27,403 nt of DNA from Larix sibirica (GCA_004151065.3 NWUY0300047200.1:1-27403); one strand, 5' to 3'. Shown: positions 10,901 through 21,969, counted from the first letter of the stretch. Notes: generated by a model not told the origin, from the letters alone. Translations and numbers: made by a program.

Positions 10901-13900
10901 ATTACAAGAGAAGTGAGGATTTTAATTAAGGAAGAAATTCTCAGAGAGATTGCTAAGAAAAAAAATGATAACATTGGTAACTTAGATTGCGGATTTTAAG
11001 AGAAGTGAGGGCTTTTAAGTACGGACGAAATCCTTTCATAGATTTGATGCCTTAATTAATGTCTCATGATCTCGAAGGACACTTCTCTAATTCTTAAATG
11101 GGAGTTGGAAATTTAGTTGGACAAAATAAGTGCTACACACTATTCTGAGATGATATCATGTGGGGATTTCACCTAACATTCAAAACACAAAATTGTCATC
11201 AATTTTTTTTTTTTCTGTAGATGTGAAAATTATTGCTTTAAATAGATTGATATAATCCACCTGATAAACTTTTTAAAAACAAAAGATTTGATTAACACAA
11301 AAGACATGATAAAAATGGATTCATAATAAAATAACTTCAAGGCCATATTGGTCCCTTGGTAAGGATACAATGTCACTTGATAAGGTTAGAAAATGAAAGA
11401 TGAGGAGAATGTCAAACAGAATCGGTTTGTTTTCAGGGCGATCTAATACGATTTTCCAAGTTTGACTCACAATACCTGTTACATTGGTTTATGTGGCTAT
11501 AGGATTGCACCTGCGTTTTTGATCCCTCAATGTGCTTGATAGATATGGGTTTAAGATGGATCTATGCTAGTGTATACTATATGAGGAGGCAGAATGAGAT
11601 GGATGCTATGCACTCAACAGCTTGCGGAATTCTATAATCTACATAACAAATAGTGGACATGAATTCCCAATTTTAAACAATCTGTTTTCTGTCACAAATG
11701 CTTACCCATGCTGGAGGAGTTTTTGAAAGCCTGGTTAAACTTGTGAATTGTGATCTGTGAGTCTGTTTGACAGCCGTGGGAAGCAGGTTCACATCCTAGA
11801 AAATCTTCTGTAGTACTTGGATCCTCACAAAAATAATTTCATATACAATTAGGGTGAGCTACATTCATTGAACAATATTGTAGATCTCCTTTATTTATTT
11901 TGGATCTACATATCATTTTAAAGTTTCTATCTTGTTTGTCACCAATAGATTTACAGTTACCCTCTATATCGTCAATGTAGCAGTCTGAAGACAGTTTTAG
12001 CCACGATTGTCCATTCCATCTTTAGCTAACCATGCTGGTTGGCTTATGACGGTTCCTTTTATATCTGCTCTGTACAATTTTACAAGTTGATAACACACTT
12101 GGAGTTCACAACACCTGCTTTGGTTGTGTGGACTACTAAAAAGATGTTTCAAGGCAAGGTTTTGCTTTATATAACAAGGATTTAATTTGAGTACATCATG
12201 TCATCTGTCAAATTGTCAATTGGGAGGATCTGTTTTAACACCTGTCATATCTTTTAGGTCTGAAATTTGCATTTTGTTGCTAATTTGTGTAATCTAGGAG
12301 TGGTTCCGAGTCTGCATATCTTTTAGATCTGAAATTTAAAACTGCCAGTATTTTTATTATAGAAACTCTTTAACCTCTTCTCAATAATAACTCAATGTGC
12401 AAAATATAGATTCTGTTGCACATCACAAATGCCTGTATTCTGTAAGGTTGAATGACCAATCCATGCTGTATTAATGACTGCTAAGAACTTGTTTTGCATA
12501 CAATGCTAACAATTACATTCCACGATATAGTGCTTAAACTGCTTCATTTTTCTGCAGGAAAAAGGTTCAAAAGGACATCGTGGAATTGGGTTTATTACTT
12601 TTGAAAGCTCAGGTAAGAAAATCTTCTCTGTTTAAGTGAAATTTGTTTTATTTGTTTTGATATCTACATCAAGAAGATTATGTCCAGTCAAAGAAAGCAG
12701 AAAAGATGGTTGACATAGAATGCTAATACAAGTTACAAAGGACCTATTCAATTTTAAGTCTACTTATGCTTTTATTTAGGGGTTGATACATTATTCTTCA
12801 AATCAGAAGGTACCTCAATTTTTGACATAATCAATTTGGAATTGATTTAGTCTTACTTGCTAATCAATTTGGAATTGATTTAGTCTTACTTGCTAATGCA
12901 ATATAACTAAAAACATATTTTTGACGTCCAACTTATTTTTGATAGGTTACCTTGGTTAAAAAATGAATATTTGGAAAGGAAGTTTAAAACAAAATGCCAA
13001 ATCAGAAATTTACGTCTTTCAAATTGAAGTTTTATATCCATGAAAAGAAATTTGTGCATGATATCTAACCTTTTTAGTTTTTACCTTGTTACTTGTTTGT
13101 GGGTTTGAATTGAAAGTGCATAAGTAAACCACAAATATTGTGCATAGGCACGATGGGATTGCTTACTTCTAATTTATAAAACATCGCTTGGTCTATCCTT
13201 GGCATCTGCAGTTGTGACATCCTTGTATATTTTGCTCTTGCAGTTGGTTATGCCAATTTTTTGTCAGAATAAAAGCACTTTAGGGTTCAGAGGTGTTGAT
13301 GCAATACTGGGTGTAGATTTGTCTTCATATTCTTTTGTTTGTTCTTTTTTAAAATCTAGATTTGTGGGTTCCAACTTCCAATTGAGCCCAAAAAGCACTT
13401 ACGAAAATCAGAAGATAAATAAATGTAATGTCGATGAAATTATGACTTAATCTTTTGAAGAAAATATTGGTGTCAAAAATAGTGACATCCTTCATGTATT
13501 GTTTTCGTGTAGTCCATATTAGTACTTTCTTAGAATGAGACATTCAGAGTGATGAGATTCAGTGTTCTTTTTGAATACTAGTAATCCTTTGGCAATAAAA
13601 GTTCTTTCTACTGGCTTCTAGATACCATGTTTGGAATGGTAACAGTGATTGATGTTGTGCTTTCTTCCTTGAAATCCAGATTTGTTGTGGCTTCCAGGTG
13701 AGCCAAATTGCACTCACAAAAATCATAAAACTAAATGAACACGTTCATTTAGTTTTATGATTTTTGTGAAGTGAGGTGCATAAAGGGAACATGATGTTAA
13801 ATGAANNNNNNNNNNNNNNNNNNNNNNNNNNNNNNNNNNNNNNNNNNNNNNNNNNNNNNNNNNNNNNNNNNNNNNNNNNNNNNNNNNNNNNNNNNNNNNN

Positions 13901-16900
13901 NNNNNNNNNNNNNNNNNNNNNNNNNNNNNNNNNNNNNNNNNNNNNNNNNNNNNNNNNNNNNNNNNNNNNNNNNNNNNNNNNNNNNNNNNNNNNNNNNNNN
14001 NNNNNNNNNNNNNNNNNNNNNNNNNNNNNNNNNNNNNNNNNNNNNNNNNNNNNNNNNNNNNNNNNNNNNNNNNNNNNNNNNNNNNNNNNNNNNNNNNNNN
14101 NNNNNNNNNNNNNNNNNNNNNNNNNNNNNNNNNNNNNNNNNNNNNNNNNNNNNNNNNNNNNNNNNNNNNNNNNNNNNNNNNNNNNNNNNNNNNNNNNNNN
14201 NNNNNNNNNNNNNNNNNNNNNNNNNNNNNNTCCATCTTAAATCCGGATCTATTAAGCACCAAGAGGGATCCAATTTCTTGAGGTGTAATTTTTTTTATCT
14301 TAAATTTTTTACACATCCAAAAAAAAAAATACACCTCAAGAAATTGGATCCCTCTCTGGGTTTAAGATGGATCTATGCTGGTTTTAGCAAGTGTTTAAAA
14401 TTAAACAATTGAATAGGTATAGGTTAGCAAAGATTTGGTTTCATGAAATTGCATTTGGTTCCTGATAGTCAGACAAGGTTATCACCAATATATATATTAT
14501 TATATAGTTAGCATGTCATAATGCTATCGTGGTTACGAATCCCTACATTAAAGGAATATAGGAATCATATTAAAGGAATATAGGAATCATGCTTAGATGA
14601 ATATATCTGTAAAATATATTTCTATCAGATTTTATGTTATATGCATGGTTATGGCTGTTGTAGGTATGGTATGATAAAGATAGAAACTTCTTGAACTTTG
14701 GGTACGGGGTTATGGCCTTTTCATCGTAAAGGAGGGAAAAGGCTATTAGTATGCAGTTTTTGCAAGCATGTGTATGGCTGGTTGTGATGTAGTTACCCAT
14801 CTAATATGATTATATGAACTAAGGTTTGGTTTGAGACCCTTCGGCTGACAATTATATATGTGTAGGTCCCTGCTTTCATTTTTTATTAAGATTTATTAGA
14901 TTTACCATTAAGGGTGAATAAGAAGAATATTTGCTGTAATGTCAATTTTCAGAATAGTGGCATCGTCATTAGTTATTCCCTAATATTTCATAGTTTCATG
15001 ATTTTGTTTTCTTTTGTTTTTTGTCAGAATGTGTGGACAGGCTGATGTCAGAGACGCATAAGTTGGGCGGAGCTACTATTGCAGTGGATCGAGCAACACC
15101 TAAGGTAATCTTGTGTGCGTGGATTGCATTTTTCCTTCTCATGATGGCTTTTAATTGCTGTATGTAGTAGCCGTCAAGTGATTTAATCTTAAATAAGAAA
15201 CATGAACTTAGGACGTTATAGATTATGTCAGAATGAATGGATCTTTTAATTTGATGCCAAGGTATATGTTCATTCTCTTTCATTCATATCATTATTAACT
15301 ACAATTTTGATGACCTGCAATGTTCATTTATATTAGGAGGCCTGTTCTAAGGGTGTTAAAATCTTTTCTTAAATTTGATTGTTTGAAGCTATGTACACTC
15401 AATTAATACCTCATGATTTCAGGAGGAAAACACAAAGCAGTGGGAAAAACCAGTTTCTGGTGGATATGGTGCATACAATGCATATATCAATGCTGCAACC
15501 CGATATGGGGCATTGGGCTCTGCTACATTGTATGACCATCCAAGTGCAGCATTTAGAGATGGTTATGCATCAGAAATAGGAAGTGGCTATGGCGGTGGAA
15601 ATTCATGGCCTCTACATGGAGCAGGCAGTATGATTGGAGGATCTTCCTATGGATTGGCTGATCGTCATGCAGGGTATGGCTCAGGAAGCTTTTCCGGCCC
15701 ACCACCGCGAGGCATGGGCAAGAAGATTTTTGTTGGGAGGCTTTCACAGGAGGCAACTGCTGGAGATCTTCGTCGATATTTTAGCAATTTTGGCACCGTT
15801 GTAGATGTATATGTGCCAAAGGTAAATAATACATGATCCTTTATTATACATCTTCTATGCACACATTGAATTGTTTGTAGGCAGGTTAATCACCTCTTAT
15901 TATATTAAATCAGGATATGAGAAGGTCAGGACACAGAGGATTTGGTTTTGTGACATTTGCTGAGGATGGAGTAGCAGATCGTGTTTCACGAAGGTCGCAT
16001 GAAATTCTTGGTCAGCAGGTACTTTTAATTGAACACTCGATCATTTGCAATGCATGTAGATTTTGAAGCTTGTTTTGAGCACAACATTGAAATGTACTTT
16101 GTGCCGGATCTGTATTATGCACTGTATACATTTTTCTTTCGCCATGTTTTACTGCTAGTAAATCTTTTATTAATCTTCAATGATGCTTTGTGGAATCATG
16201 ATTTTTTGATAGATTTATCATCCTTTTGTATTGGCGTTCTTTTTTTGTCATCCATATTCTCGTGTGTAATGCAGGCCTAATCTTTGTAGCTATTCCTAAT
16301 AAGACATCTTAGAGGCTTCTTATCCTTTAGTCTGATTACTCTGTTTTAGTTCTGTTTTTCTGAACAGTAGATCAAAAGTGTTTCTTGTGGTGGTTGTACA
16401 TTTTGATCAGATCGAGAGCATCTTGTTTAAATGCACTGTATACATTTTTCCTTTGCCATGTTTTACTGCTAGTAATCTTTTATTAATCTTCAATGATGCT
16501 TTGTGGATTCATGATTTTTTGATGGATTTGTCATCCTTTTGTATTGGTGTTCTTATTTTGTCATCCATATTCACGTGTGTAATGCAGGCCTAATCTTTGT
16601 AGCTATTCCTAATAAGACATCTTAGAGGCTTCTTATCCTTTAGTTTGATTACTCTATTTTTCTGGATAGTAGATCAAAAGTGTTTCTGGATAGTAGATCG
16701 AGACCATATTGTTTAATTGAAATATGTTAGAAAGGACATTCTCTCGTATTCCTTGTACCTTCACCTTTGTCTTGTTTTCTTCTTCTTTTAGTTGGCATTC
16801 TGAAATGAACCAATCTGGTTCATAAACTGAATATCCAAAATAAGTAGGATAACATAAAGGAATCCATACAGATTAAAATATTGTATCGAGTCAGAATATA

Positions 16901-18978
16901 ATAGATAATTTCATGATACAATGCCATGTGACAGTGTACTTGTAGCATTGACTAGTCACAATGGATGAGGGTGTCATGTCCCTTGGCAGGTTATGTTCTT
17001 TAGATAGGATGTCTCGTTTCATTTATTATTAATTGTCTTATTTTATTAATTATTACTATTTATTGATTTTTGACATTTATAAATCTACATAATTATGTTC
17101 ATTACATTGCTTTCCCCTTTAAGATGCTTAGTTATGGCTTTGTAATGCCAATATTTATGTACTTGAAGCATAAATAGTTATGTCTTGTAATGCCTTCTTG
17201 AGTTGGTCATGATTGATATTACGAGACAATATGATCTAAACGTTGAGCAGAATTGTGGAATTGTGAAGGGATCAGACCACTCTAATTCTATTTTCTGCAA
17301 AACTGTGGCAATGACATCTGTGATTTGGAAAATGATAAAAAATTTCTACAGAACTTCTCTTCAGTCTAGTAGAATCTTCACTTAGCTTCATGTATTGATT
17401 TTGTACTTGCTTAGTTTGTTGATGACCTTTATATAATTAGGACGTCGAAAAGGCATCCTTGTCTCTGGTGTCATGTTTTTGTAACCTGTCTTTTGATAGT
17501 TCTGGTGATTTATTGGTTGATAAGGTTCTGATTGGAACTGTATTGTGTTCAAGGTCTGCTTTTTTTACATCTGTTGACTTCTGTATTTTGACAGGGTCAT
17601 TGATTGTGCTTTTATTTACTACTAGTTTCTTGCTTGTAAGTTCCTCTAGCTTTTCTGGTTGTGATTAAACTTTGACTGATTTTTAAGGCGCGATATTTCT
17701 TCATCTTTATCAGCAATAACCTTTTCAATTTCTTGTTTGCATCTTTTGATGAGGGAGCTTTTTCTGACTTAATTGTAATGCCATGTAATATTATATTTTT
17801 TTTCTTATAGCGAAATGCCAAAAACTTTTTCTTTATCTTTAATTAAGATGAAGTGCCCCGATGATTCCATCCAGGATGAACCCAAAATTATGTCAACATC
17901 ATCTCTATACATAGTTACAGTGAATTGGGATATGAATTCATAATCATTAGTTGCTACTTGTAAGTTGTAGGTTCTTGATTTTATATATTCTTAATAATTG
18001 ATTTGCCATGTCGATGTTAATGCAATTTTCCTTCTCATCTGGACAAGATGGATGCTAATCTCTTTTTCTCCGAAATAGTTCCTTCGAATTTTATTATTGC
18101 AAAGAATGGGGTTCGAGGGGTATCTGTGCTGTGGAAATTCACACAGGACCTGTGGCCTTGTCTGCCTGCCCTGTATTAGCGCAGGGTGCTGCATACCTAG
18201 TGGGGTTTGAACCTGCGTTGTCATAATAGCAACTTCAATTTCTGTGCCTTACTGATAAACCTGGTCTACTACACGATATTCTTATTGTTTAACACAAAAA
18301 GCTTGATTTCGACAGAAACATTAAATAGAAACGATATTCGTTTGTATAGATGAAAGGCAGGTTTACATTTAGTTTATCCTAGTCATTTGCATTTATTCAT
18401 GTAGGTTGCCACTTCACTGAATATTTATGAAGTGTGTTCATGGATTTTATCTATGGAAAAAGTACATTGAAACCTGGTATACTTGTCCTTTTTCTATAGA
18501 GGAAAAACAAGTTAACATTTAATTTATGTTGCTTTGCCAAGTTTCATATATTTTTAATTTCTATGAAATGACTCTGTTGAGGGTTAACAGGTGGCAATAG
18601 ACTCTGCTACTCCGCCAGATGACGATAATCATTACGTTGACGAGGGAATAGCTCCACCAGTAGGTGGAATTGGTGGTCCTTTGAGGGGTCCAGCATCTTA
18701 TTCTGGAGGTGGCTATGATGTAAGTCTGCTTTTTAGTATTTATTGATACATATGTACTATTCAGAAATATTATTTGTTGCTCAGTATTTCGAATTTATTG
18801 ATACATATGTACTATTCAGAAATATTATTTGTTGCTTAGTATTTCGACTTCAGTAGGTTGTGTGTTATCTAACAATGCAATGTGCTTTTGCCAGTGGGGT
18901 TATGGTAGCTCTGGGATTGGACCTGGCTCAACAGGGGGTCGCTCTTCACGCATGGACTACAGATATCGGCCTTACTAA
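7922..18978 (+). CDS. Three-RRM hnRNP-type RNA-binding protein (At4g36960-like), ten exons, 5' exon missing
   Basis: The exons are 7922-7987, 10227-10292, 10425-10510, 10625-10670, 12558-12612, 15028-15104, 15423-15821, 15914-16018, 18591-18719 and 18895-18978 (TAA). All internal borders are AG and GT, and they join into 370 residues with no stop or frameshift. Residues 1-44 are the second half of RRM1 (RNP1 RGFGYATF, ending VKVATPKEE). RRM2 spans about 54-130 (RNP2 IFVARI, RNP1 HRGIGFITF). A Gly/Ser/Tyr-rich linker follows (133-231). RRM3 spans about 232-308 (RNP2 IFVGRL, RNP1 HRGFGFVTF), then a Gly-rich tail ending RYRPY. From memory the order, the phrase DRSTGRSRGFGY and the RYRPY end match Arabidopsis At4g36960. 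A role in nuclear RNA binding or processing is inferred from the family. The start codon and about 36 residues of RRM1 are absent from the 7.9 kb upstream, so a long first intron or 5' truncation are both possible. Intact frame and splice sites favour a working gene. Confidence 0.93.
7988..10226 (+). other. RRM gene intron after the first visible exon (2239 bases)
   Basis: It begins GTTGG, ends CTGCAG and lies in phase 0. It contains the 72-bp duplication at 9681-9815. The stretch 9196-9650 is less AT-rich and holds two overlapping open frames that I cannot match to a family; it may be an old retroelement piece. Confidence 0.85.
9681..9815 (+). repeat. Two-copy tandem duplication, 72-bp period
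   Basis: CCCACAACCA is followed by GAATTAACATAACCCA and GTTTCTCTAAAAATGT in both copies, at 9681-9752 and 9753-9815. The second copy is shorter by a small deletion. Confidence 0.85.
10855..11040 (+). repeat. Imperfect tandem duplication, ~92-bp period
   Basis: Both halves carry GAAAAA-AATGATAAC, TTAGATTG or TTAAATTG, AGAGAAGTGAGG and TTTTAA, then a GAAAT element. Divergence is considerable, so the borders are approximate. Confidence 0.6.
11500..11580 (+). repeat. Dispersed repeat fragment, shared with the hairpin at 14231-14385
   Basis: It contains TGATCCCTC, GTGCTTGATAGAT and GGGTTTAAGATGGATCTATG. The same order recurs on the plus strand at 14346-14385 (with an internal deletion) and on the minus strand at 14231-14275. 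Confidence 0.7.
12828..12893 (+). repeat. Exact two-copy tandem duplication, 33-bp period
   Basis: TAATCAATTTGGAATTGATT continues with TAGTCTTACTTGC; the unit occurs at 12828-12860 and again, without a mismatch, at 12861-12893. It is therefore recent compared with most other duplications here. Confidence 0.95.
13205..13740 (+). repeat. Imperfect direct duplication, two copies about 270-320 bases apart
   Basis: Copy 1 (about 13205-13440) and copy 2 (about 13475-13740) share GTGACATCCTT near their starts. They also share AGATTTGT, CTTCCA, TGAGCC, GCACT-AC, AAAATCA and AAAT in the same order near their ends. Divergence is high and the borders are approximate. Confidence 0.5.
13714..13769. repeat. 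Perfect inverted repeat: 27-bp arms, 2-base loop
   Basis: The left arm 13714-13740 (TCACAAAAATCATAAAAC...) is the exact reverse complement of 13743-13769. The two-base spacer (AC) makes it almost a perfect palindrome, able to form a long hairpin or cruciform. It ends 37 bases before the N run. Confidence 0.97.
13806..14230. other. Assembly gap (425 Ns)
   Basis: The bases are undetermined. Both sides are flanked by inverted repeats, which could explain why sequencing or assembly failed here. Open frames that run through the Ns are artefacts. Confidence 1.
14231..14385. repeat. Fold-back repeat with perfect 26-bp inner arms
   Basis: 14262-14287 (AGAGGGATCCAATTTCTTGA...) is the exact reverse complement of 14330-14355. 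The arms extend outward with gaps: CCATCTTAAA at about 14232 pairs with TTTAAGATGG at about 14363. The 42-base centre is T- then A-rich. The outer parts match the fragment at 11500-11580, so this is two inverted copies of one dispersed repeat. Confidence 0.9.
14547..14590 (+). repeat. Tandem duplication, 22-bp period
   Basis: ATTAAAGGAATATAGGAATC plus AT occurs twice in a row without a mismatch, at 14547-14568 and 14569-14590. Confidence 0.95.
16118..16720 (+). repeat. Two-copy tandem duplication, 314-bp period
   Basis: Copy 1 starts at 16118 and copy 2 at 16432, both with TGCACTGTATACATTTTTC. They share long nearly identical blocks, such as CTTTTATTAATCTTCAATGA and GCAGGCCTAATCTTTGTAGC, and end with AGTAGATCAAAAGTGTTTCT and TGTTTAA. 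Copy 2 has small deletions near its end. Confidence 0.93.
18085..18290 (-). mobile_element. Possible tRNA-derived SINE
   Basis: On the minus strand GGTTCAAACCC (18213-18203) is a good match to an RNA polymerase III B box. A weak A-box-like TTATCAGTAAGGC lies 32 bases upstream (18257-18245). The GC-richer body after the B box ends near 18085 in an AATAATAAAA stretch. I see no clear target-site duplication and no cloverleaf, so a tRNA gene is unlikely and the SINE call is tentative. Confidence 0.4.
18741..18848 (+). repeat. Two-copy tandem duplication, 55-bp period
   Basis: TATTGATACATATGTACTAT followed by TCAGAAATATTATTTGTTGC occurs at 18741 and 18796 with very few differences. It lies in the last intron (18720-18894) of the RRM gene. 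Confidence 0.93.
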
Positions 18979-19410
18979 GCAGATGTCTCTGCATTTGTCC
19001 CATTAGAGATTAATTGGGCGGAATAACCATGATTCTAACTTAATCAATTTAAAATGACAATCGTGTGCTACTTTTAGCATATTTAAAGCTCACTGTTTTT
19101 CCTTGAATACATGATACATGGTACTTTAGTGGGGATTCTAAGCGATGGAAAACAATTTGTTTCAGCATACTTTTGTATATTGACCTGGGCAATTTATTTT
19201 TAATCTGAATATGAGCATCAAGCATCATCGCAAGTCATTTTTGATATTTGTTTTGAAATCTTATCACGCACCATTGATTGTGTAGATTGTTGAATTCTCT
19301 AGAATTGTGTGCACACCAAGGCTTTATTTATGCCGTTAACGATTGCTTTCACAGATTAGCTATTTATTTTTCTTACTCTTTTGTGTTAAAGCCAGCGAAA
19401 TTCTGATGAT
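18979..19410 (+). other. 3' UTR and flank of the RRM gene
   Basis: This is the sequence after the TAA stop at 18976-18978. I see no AATAAA hexamer in the first 200 bases, so the poly(A) site cannot be placed; plant signals are often degenerate. No other gene is visible. Confidence 0.55.
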
Positions 19411-19828
19411 CCATTCCTTTGGGTAAAATGCTCTAAATCCTGAAAGATGTTTAAAGCTGAGAATTATTTGGCAGTTCGTAATGTTGAATATCTGTGACTG
19501 GTTTTTTCCAATTCCTACCTCACCACCGTTGTTAATTCATGCCATATGGATCGAAGGGTACTATAGGAGGGATGGGGGATTTCTTTGGTTAGATGATTGT
19601 ATGCACCTATTTTATCTGGAAAACTTGCGAGATATTCAAAATCACTCATCTCCATTCCTTTCGGTAATGCTGCATATCCTGAGAGATTTAAAGATGAGAA
19701 TTATTTGTTAGTTGGTCATGGTTGTTGAAAACCTGTGATTTTAAAGATGAGAATTATTTGTTAGTTGGTCATGTTTGTTGAAAACCTGTGATTGGTTTAT
19801 CAGATATCTTCAATTCCTACCTCGCCAC
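19411..19828 (+). repeat. Nested direct duplication (~241 apart, with an inner 53-bp tandem copy)
   Basis: Segments 19411-19528 and 19652-19828 share CCATTCCTTT-GGTAA, ATCCTGA-AGAT, GAGAATTATTTG, CTGTGA-TGGTTT and CAATTCCTACCTC-CCAC. Only the second contains an extra 53-bp tandem copy (19687-19739 and 19740-19792, one mismatch), so that step came after the larger duplication. Confidence 0.85.
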
Positions 19829-19848
19829 ATTTTGCAATTGAAAACAAT

Positions 19849-21110
19849 TTTGGAAAATATTATAAAATTAAAATGCAAAGCAATGCTGAACAAAAGTTGT
19901 AATTTGCTTGAAGGCACTCCATGAACAGTTGTATAACCTTAGATATGGTGGTTCAAACCAAGGCTAAATTTGCCATCATAATAGACTATGAACAGTTGTA
20001 TAACCTTCGATATTGATGGTACAAACCAAGGTTAAATTTGCTATCATATTAGACTATGAGAGTAGATGTTCAAGTATCAAGCTTTATTATTTGTTATGCA
20101 TAAAAGTGGTGTAAGAGAATTGTAAATAAAGGGTCAAAGAAGATGAAAAATCAATGAAGGATATCTTTAGGTGAAAATGTCCAAAAAAATTGCTAGACGA
20201 TGGGTATCTCTTTAGAATCGACTTCACATGTCCAATAAGAATGCTAGACGATGGACTCTCCATAATGGACATTAGAAAAATTGAGCATCTGAATTGATCA
20301 TTTATATTTGTAGACACCACATTGTTGTAGATCCATTAACTCATTTGATGCTATTAAATCCTTAATAGCATCAACTCCTCGTCTTCATCATGTTATATTA
20401 ATATGGATCTCATTAGAACATGCAAGTTCATATGTGGATGTGGTAACACTTCATATTTGGACTTGATAGCTATTATTTTAGTTGTTGAAACCTTAATAGC
20501 ATCTCATTGAATTTGATTGTGTTTTTGTTGAAACCTTAATAGCATCTCATTGAATTTGATTGTGTTTTTTTAAAAACATGATGTTTTATTAAATATTTGG
20601 ATTTGATAGCTAAACAATGTTATGATATATTTTGTATTTTTGTTTTGTTTATATTGGCTTAACTCAATTGAAAAAATTATATTTTTGAATTTAAGAACTT
20701 ACCCGTATACAGTAATTATATGTTCCAAGTTTATTGTATATTTTATTAATGATGATAACTGTATATGAAAATATTTATACAATAACCGTGTATGAAAATA
20801 TTTATTGTATATTTTATTAATGATGATAACTGTGTATGAAAGATACACAAGAGTATGGGGATACCAGTTACTTGTGATTAAAAGAATAAATGAATAAATT
20901 AATTTGTTTACATTATTTAACAGTTGATAACTTGGAAATTATTTGCAAACCATAAATGATTTTGCATGATCATATGTTTTCACGAGACTTGTTAGAGGCG
21001 TCAAGTAATAGCCAAAGATTTGTAGAACTGACATGACTTTTTGATATTTTCGACATTGAAAAAGAAAATGTTAATTCAAGCCACTATGAAACATTAATTT
21101 ATGAGTTAAT
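19849..21110 (+). repeat. Copy A of an unknown ~1-kb repeat
   Basis: It matches 21970-22946 in the same order. Shared landmarks are AGCAATGCTGAACAA, GGATATCT, AAATGTCCAA, GATCT or GATCA followed by TTTATATTTG, TCTCATTAGAACA, TTGATAGCTAAACAA and TTTATTGTATATTTTATTAA. The last shared block, ATGAA-CATTAATTT-TGAGTTAA, lies at its right end. Copy A holds several short tandem duplications missing from copy B: 67 bp (19921), 51 bp (20178), 43 bp (20483) and 71 bp (20730). I see no coding capacity and no clear TG...CA ends. Confidence 0.8.
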
Positions 21111-21285
21111 TATTGGTTTGAGAAATTGCTATGATAAATGGACTATTGCAAGTGACATTACGTTTTGATATTTTCGACATTGAAAAAGAAAATGTTAATT
21201 CAAGCCACTATGAAACATTAATTTATGAGTAAATTATTGGTTTGAGAAATTTCTATGATATATGGACTATTGCAAGTAACATGGT
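21031..21285 (+). repeat. Two-copy tandem duplication, 124-bp period
   Basis: TTTTGATATTTTCGACATTG, then AAAAAGAAAATGTTAATTCA and CATTAATTTATGAGT, occurs from about 21031 and again from about 21155, nearly identical. It overlaps the right end of repeat copy A. Confidence 0.95.
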
Positions 21286-21646
21286 TGCTTGAATTGGTCA
21301 TTTACTGAAATAAACCAAAGGAGTATAATAAAATTATTTATACGGCAACATTTACTTGCCATATATATGATCTTTTTATTGAACATTATAGGTGGAATCT
21401 TTCAAGTATCCTTGTACGTTGCTTGGAGGTTACCCCTTATCTAAGAGCAGCTTTCTTTTGACGAGAAAGCTGCGCAAACCTTTAATCATCTTAATGGCAA
21501 CCACAAGTTATAGATAATAAAGTATTTAAATATGAACGTTTTGCGTTGATGAACACGTATTTATTTTTCAAAATCAGTGGTGACACGAAGGTTCATAAGA
21601 CAAGGGCAAGGAGTTCTACAGGTTGAAATAAGTTTCTATTAGATTA
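21286..21646. other. Non-coding spacer
   Basis: A 9-bp perfect inverted repeat with an 8-base loop (GCAGCTTTC at 21447 and GAAAGCTGC at 21464) is the only structure noticed. There is no gene. Confidence 0.5.
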
Positions 21647-21765
21647 AGTTTTAAACGTGTCGTTGATGTCTATATATACCAATGAATTACATTGAAGTTT
21701 AAAACATGTCGTTGATGTCTATATATACCAATGAATTACATTGAAGTTTAAAACATGTCGCGAGA
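21647..21765 (+). repeat. Tandem repeat, 49-bp period, about 2.4 copies
   Basis: CGTTGATGTCTATATATACC and AATGAATTACATTGAAGTTT recur at 21661 and 21710, and a third partial copy starts at about 21745. Confidence 0.95.
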
Positions 21766-21969
21766 CATTTTAAGTGGGGAGTTTTATATATGATGAATAT
21801 CTATGGCTTTGGTGTTTTGTCATTGTCAACAAATTTATTTATAATTTGAAATATTGTTTTGCCATTTTCAACAAATTTATTAATAATTTCAAATCGATAA
21901 TTTAAAGTAAAATAATAAATTAATTCATGTTATTTTAATAAAAATTTATAACTTTGAAAGTAAAAATAA

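Larger units (their letters stand above)
10671..12557 (+). other. RRM gene intron within RRM2 (1887 bases)
   Basis: It begins GTAAAA and ends TCTGCAG. It contains the imperfect ~92-bp duplication at 10855-11040 and a dispersed repeat fragment at 11500-11580. I see no other gene in it. Confidence 0.85.
12613..15027 (+). other. RRM gene intron with assembly gap (2415 bases, 425 of them N)
   Basis: It begins GTAAGA, ends TTGTCAG and lies in phase 1. It carries the exact 33-bp duplication, an imperfect ~300-bp duplication, two hairpins and the N run 13806-14230. The true length is unknown because a gap may be sized arbitrarily. Confidence 0.85.
16019..18590 (+). other. RRM gene intron within RRM3 (2572 bases)
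   Basis: It begins GTACTT and ends GTTAACAG. It splits RRM3 after the LGQQ residues and holds the 314-bp tandem duplication and a possible SINE. The open frames at 16029-16593 are by-products of the duplication, not genes. Confidence 0.85.

Noticed and set aside
13723-14412. Four open frames of 154-203 codons across the N run
   Set aside because: They are open only because undetermined bases cannot encode stops.
16029-16593. Two similar plus-strand open frames of 83 and 71 codons
   Set aside because: They are the two copies of the 314-bp tandem duplication inside a spliced intron and resemble no family.
18085-18290. Functional tRNA gene
   Set aside because: The A box is weak and no acceptor stem or cloverleaf can be drawn.
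21447-21472. Small hairpin (9-bp arms, 8-base loop) as a terminator or microRNA precursor
   Set aside because: It is too short for a plant microRNA precursor, and such terminators do not apply to plant nuclear genes.
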